In this document: one piece after another, positions 61,602 to 64,000 of the stretch
Numbering within the stretch: the stretch's first letter is position 1
Layout: each line of letters starts with the position of its first letter
Source: Leisingera sp. ANG1
Lineage (GTDB): Bacteria > Pseudomonadota > Alphaproteobacteria > Rhodobacterales > Rhodobacteraceae
DNA length: 64,000 nt
Assembly (NCBI RefSeq): GCF_000203975.2
Contig: NZ_AFCF02000001.1
Coordinates: 62,001-126,000 of the forward strand
Reading direction: 5' to 3'
Translations under genes and position numbers: made by a program
Notes under the pieces: generated by a model
Database searches by the model: none
Told to the model about the DNA's origin: nothing
The model's input: only the letters and a program-made list of their open reading frames with translations

Positions 61602-62417
61602 TCAGGCGCGCTCGTCGGCCTTTACCGCGTCCCAGAGCGCATCCATTTCCTCCAGGTCACTGTCCTCAGGCCGTTTGCCGCGGGCGGCGAGCTTGGCCTC
61701 GACGCCCTCGAAACGGCGGGTGAATTTGGCGTTGGCTGCGCGCAGCGCGGCTTCGGGTTCAACGCCGAGGTGGCGGCCCAGGTTGGCCATCACGAACAAC
61801 AGATCGCCGAATTCTTCTTCCACCTCAGAGTGGGAGAGGGTGTCGCGGGCCTCAACCAGCTCGGCGCATTCCTCGGTGATCTTGGCGATGACATTGTCAG
61901 CCGAGGGCCAATCAAAGCCAACCCGGGCGGCGCGTTTCTGCAGCTTGTAGGCGCGCAGCAGGGCGGGCAGGCCGACGGCGACACCATCCAGTGTGCCTTT
62001 CTGCGCCTTTCCAGCGCGTTCTGCGGCCTTGATTGCCTCCCAGTCCTGCGTCTGCTGCTCGGCGGATTTCTCGCGGCTTTCATCGCCGAACACATGCGGG
62101 TGGCGGGAGACCATTTTGTCCGACATGGTCCGGACCACGTCCTGAAAAGTGAAATGCCCGGCTTCCTGCGCCATTTGGGCATGGAAGACGGATTGGAACA
62201 GCAGATCGCCGAGCTCGCCCTTCAGTTCGTCCCAGGCCTTGCGTTCGATGGCATCGGCAACTTCATACGCCTCTTCAATGGTGTAGGGGGCGATGGTGGC
62301 GAAATCCTGTTCGATATCCCAGGGGCAGCCGGTTTGCGGGTCGCGCAGACGCGCCATGATTTCCAGAAGGCGCTCGATACCGGCGGTATGGTCGTGGATC
62401 AGGTCTGTTTCTTGCAT
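61602..62417 (-). CDS. mazG: Nucleoside triphosphate pyrophosphohydrolase MazG
   Basis: House-cleaning NTP pyrophosphatase of 271 residues with two MazG domains. The first has CPWDIEQDFATIAPYTIEEAYEVADAI and ELGDLLFQSVFHAQMA. The second has KITEECAELVEA and EEEFGDLLFVMANLGRHL with EExxE-type metal sites. The start at 62417 gives MQETDLIHD. Divergent from the amidohydrolase gene. Confidence 0.94.
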   Translation of the reverse strand: MQETDLIHDHTAGIERLLEIMARLRDPQTGCPWDIEQDFATIAPYTIEEAYEVADAIERKAWDELKGELGDLLFQSVFHAQMAQEAGHFTFQDVVRTMSDKMVSRHPHVFGDESREKSAEQQTQDWEAIKAAERAGKAQKGTLDGVAVGLPALLRAYKLQKRAARVGFDWPSADNVIAKITEECAELVEARDTLSHSEVEEEFGDLLFVMANLGRHLGVEPEAALRAANAKFTRRFEGVEAKLAARGKRPEDSDLEEMDALWDAVKADERA

Positions 62418-62480
62418 TGCGGCTGCTCTTTTTCCGGTGTCAGATGCATCATCCCGAGTCTGGAGCAGGAGTCCACCCCG

Positions 62481-63647
62481 ATGCCCGTTGTGAACCGTAT
62501 TGCCGATTACGCCGAGGAGATGAAGGCCTGGCGGCGGCATCTGCACCAGATCCCGGAATTGGCGCTGGACCTGCCCAAGACCGCCGCCTTTGTGGCGGAG
62601 CGGCTGCGGGAGTTCGGTGTGGACGAGCTGCACGAGGGCATCGCACAGACCGGCATGGTGGCGATCATCAACGGGCAGGGCGAGGGGCCGACGATTGGCT
62701 TGCGCGCCGATATGGATGCGCTGCCCATCCCGGAGGAAACCGGGGCGGAGTATGCCTCTGGCCATGCGGGCAACATGCATGCCTGCGGCCATGACGGCCA
62801 TACAACGATGCTGCTGGGCGCGGCGAAATACCTGGCGGAGACGCGCAATTTCAAAGGCCGGGTTGCACTGATCTTCCAGCCCGCGGAGGAAGCGATTGGC
62901 GGTGCCCGCATCATGGTCGAGGAGGGCATCATGGAGCGGTTTGATATCGGCGAGGTCTATGCGCTGCACAATGCGCCGGGCCTGCCGGAGGGGCATTTCC
63001 TGACCACCCCGGGCGCGCTGATGGCGGCAGTTGATACCTTCCACATCCATATCCAGGGCAAAGGCGGCCACGGGGCGATGCCGCATGAGACCCGCGATCC
63101 GGTGATGGCGGCCTGCGGCATGGCGCAGGCGATCCAGACCATCGTCAGCCGCAACCATCACACGCTGGAGGATCTGGTGGTCTCTGTCACCCAAATCCAC
63201 ACCGGCACCGTCGACAACGTGATCCCGGACACCGCCTATATCAACGGCACTGTGCGCACCTTTAACCCGGACGTGCAGAAAATGGTGATGCGGCGGATGA
63301 AGGAAATCGTTGCCGGGCAGGCGGCGAGTTACGGCGTCGAGGCGGAGCTTGACTATGAGATCGGCTATCCGGCCACGTTCAACGACGCAGAAAAGACCAC
63401 CTTTGCGGTGGAAGTTGCCAAGGAGATTTCCGGCGATGCCAATGTAGAGGCTGACGGCGGACGCGAGATGGGGGCAGAGGATTTCGCCTATATGCTGCAG
63501 GCACGGCCTGGCTCTTACCTCTTCCTGGGGCAGGGCGACAGCGCCGGGCTGCACCATCCGAAGTATGATTTCAATGACGCAATTGCACCGGTAGGGGCGT
63601 CCTTCTTTGCCCGGCTGGTGGAACGCGCGCAGCCTCTGAACGGCTAG
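62481..63647 (+). CDS. M20 family amidohydrolase (hippurate hydrolase type)
   Basis: Zinc amidohydrolase of 388 residues. Metal and catalytic residues lie in RADMDALPIPEETG, HACGHDGHTTMLLGAAKYL and FQPAEEAIGGARIM, and a terminal His lies in GLHHPKYDFND. The family removes acyl groups from amino acids (hippurate, N-acyl or IAA-type conjugates). The start at 62481 follows GGAGCAGGAG. The agmatinase gene follows 75 bases later on the same strand. Confidence 0.9.
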   Translation: MPVVNRIADYAEEMKAWRRHLHQIPELALDLPKTAAFVAERLREFGVDELHEGIAQTGMVAIINGQGEGPTIGLRADMDALPIPEETGAEYASGHAGNMHACGHDGHTTMLLGAAKYLAETRNFKGRVALIFQPAEEAIGGARIMVEEGIMERFDIGEVYALHNAPGLPEGHFLTTPGALMAAVDTFHIHIQGKGGHGAMPHETRDPVMAACGMAQAIQTIVSRNHHTLEDLVVSVTQIHTGTVDNVIPDTAYINGTVRTFNPDVQKMVMRRMKEIVAGQAASYGVEAELDYEIGYPATFNDAEKTTFAVEVAKEISGDANVEADGGREMGAEDFAYMLQARPGSYLFLGQGDSAGLHHPKYDFNDAIAPVGASFFARLVERAQPLNG

Positions 63648-63722
63648 AGGCGCTGAGTAATGACAATGGCCCGCTGGGCCTGTATTTGATCAAAAGGTCA
63701 GCATAAACAGGAACAATCCGCC

Positions 63723-64000
63723 ATGGCACTGGAAGATGCAAAACGCATTGTCGATCACGCCTTCACCCGCGAGGATTTGAAGGGGCTGAGTCCGGAAATC
63801 ACCTTTGGCGGGGCGACGTCCTTTCTGCGCCGGAAGTATACCAAGGACCTGACAGGCGTGGACATCGCGGTGACTGGCGTGCCGTTTGACCAGGCCGTCA
63901 CCAACCGTTCCGGCACCCGTCTGGGACCGCGGGCCATCCGTGAGGCGTCCTCGATGCAGGCGCCGGATGAGCCTTATGGCTGGCCGTACAAGCCGCTGAG
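63723..64000 (+). CDS. Agmatinase/ureohydrolase family, N-terminal part
   Basis: Ninety-two codons to the window edge. [35 protein letters not shown] is typical of agmatinase and related Mn ureohydrolases, which release urea from agmatine or guanidino acids. The metal-binding His and Asp motifs lie beyond the end, so activity cannot be checked. AGGAAC precedes the ATG. Confidence 0.88.
   Translation, partial: MALEDAKRIVDHAFTREDLKGLSPEITFGGATSFLRRKYTKDLTGVDIAVTGVPFDQAVTNRSGTRLGPRAIREASSMQAPDEPYGWPYKPL

Overview
The window is an ordinary chromosomal stretch of a GC-rich alphaproteobacterium, most likely a marine Rhodobacteraceae of the Roseobacter group. This placement rests on the argS - SPOR protein - nagZ - scpA - scpB order, the ihfA - fabH - plsX - rpmF - yceD order, a DksA without a zinc finger, a Fur/Mur-type regulator and an OlsB-type ornithine acyltransferase. 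It is inferred from gene content, not from a database search. About 70 protein genes and one tRNA are supported. I see no phage, insertion sequence, rRNA operon or CRISPR array.

Layout. 1-3.9 kb: a truncated M48 protease, a bicarbonate-transporter-like permease divergent from an OxyR-like LysR regulator, and a ThrE-type exporter. 3.9-7.4 kb: an HD-GYP protein and minCDE. 7.6-14.3 kb: a PhoD-like phosphatase, a VWA protein and its likely MoxR ATPase, a DUF2927 lipoprotein, small membrane proteins and dksA. 14.4-16.5 kb: a flavin monooxygenase and xthA. 16.5-19.6 kb: an AT-rich promoter region, then a three-gene operon of a ten-motif repeat peptide, a helical protein of unknown function and a DMT exporter. 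19.7-28.9 kb: erpA, dgt, a GFA protein, two YciI proteins, argS, SPOR, nagZ, scpA, scpB. 29-32.2 kb: an MFS/Lrp divergent pair, dCTP deaminase and tRNA-Pro(GGG). 32.3-38.7 kb: a MerR protein with a very long acidic tail, ihfA, fabH, plsX, rpmF, yceD, bamE. 38.7-55 kb: olsB, an ABC-F protein, acetyltransferases, an HxlR/monooxygenase pair, an SDR, tyrS, anmK, a desaturase, a cupin, selO, a DEAD-box helicase and a Fur-family regulator. 55-64 kb: enolase, small lipoproteins, GNAT proteins, a nucleoside hydrolase, a lysine-rich RGS-like protein, mazG, an M20 amidohydrolase and the start of an agmatinase gene.

The most unusual locus is 16842-19586. A 222-residue protein carries ten copies of FSSGS, nine of them closing 20-21-residue units. 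The motif is fixed in protein sequence but written with different codons from copy to copy. The next gene encodes a helical protein with repeated His-aromatic motifs, and a DMT transporter follows with a one-base overlap. This looks like precursor, modifying enzyme and exporter of an undescribed multi-core peptide, although that function is inference.

Second, the spaces between genes, above all between convergent genes, hold several families of modular hairpin repeats. In these the architecture and loops are kept while the stem sequences are exchanged, with compensatory changes. Third, the protein at 60970-61524 resembles eukaryotic RGS domains. Smaller regulatory observations are an ATAG-N7-CTAT site at the OxyR-like gene, a hairpin that would hide the start of the HD-GYP gene, tandem TGTTAG palindromes before eno, and a perfect operator across the start codon of hxlR.
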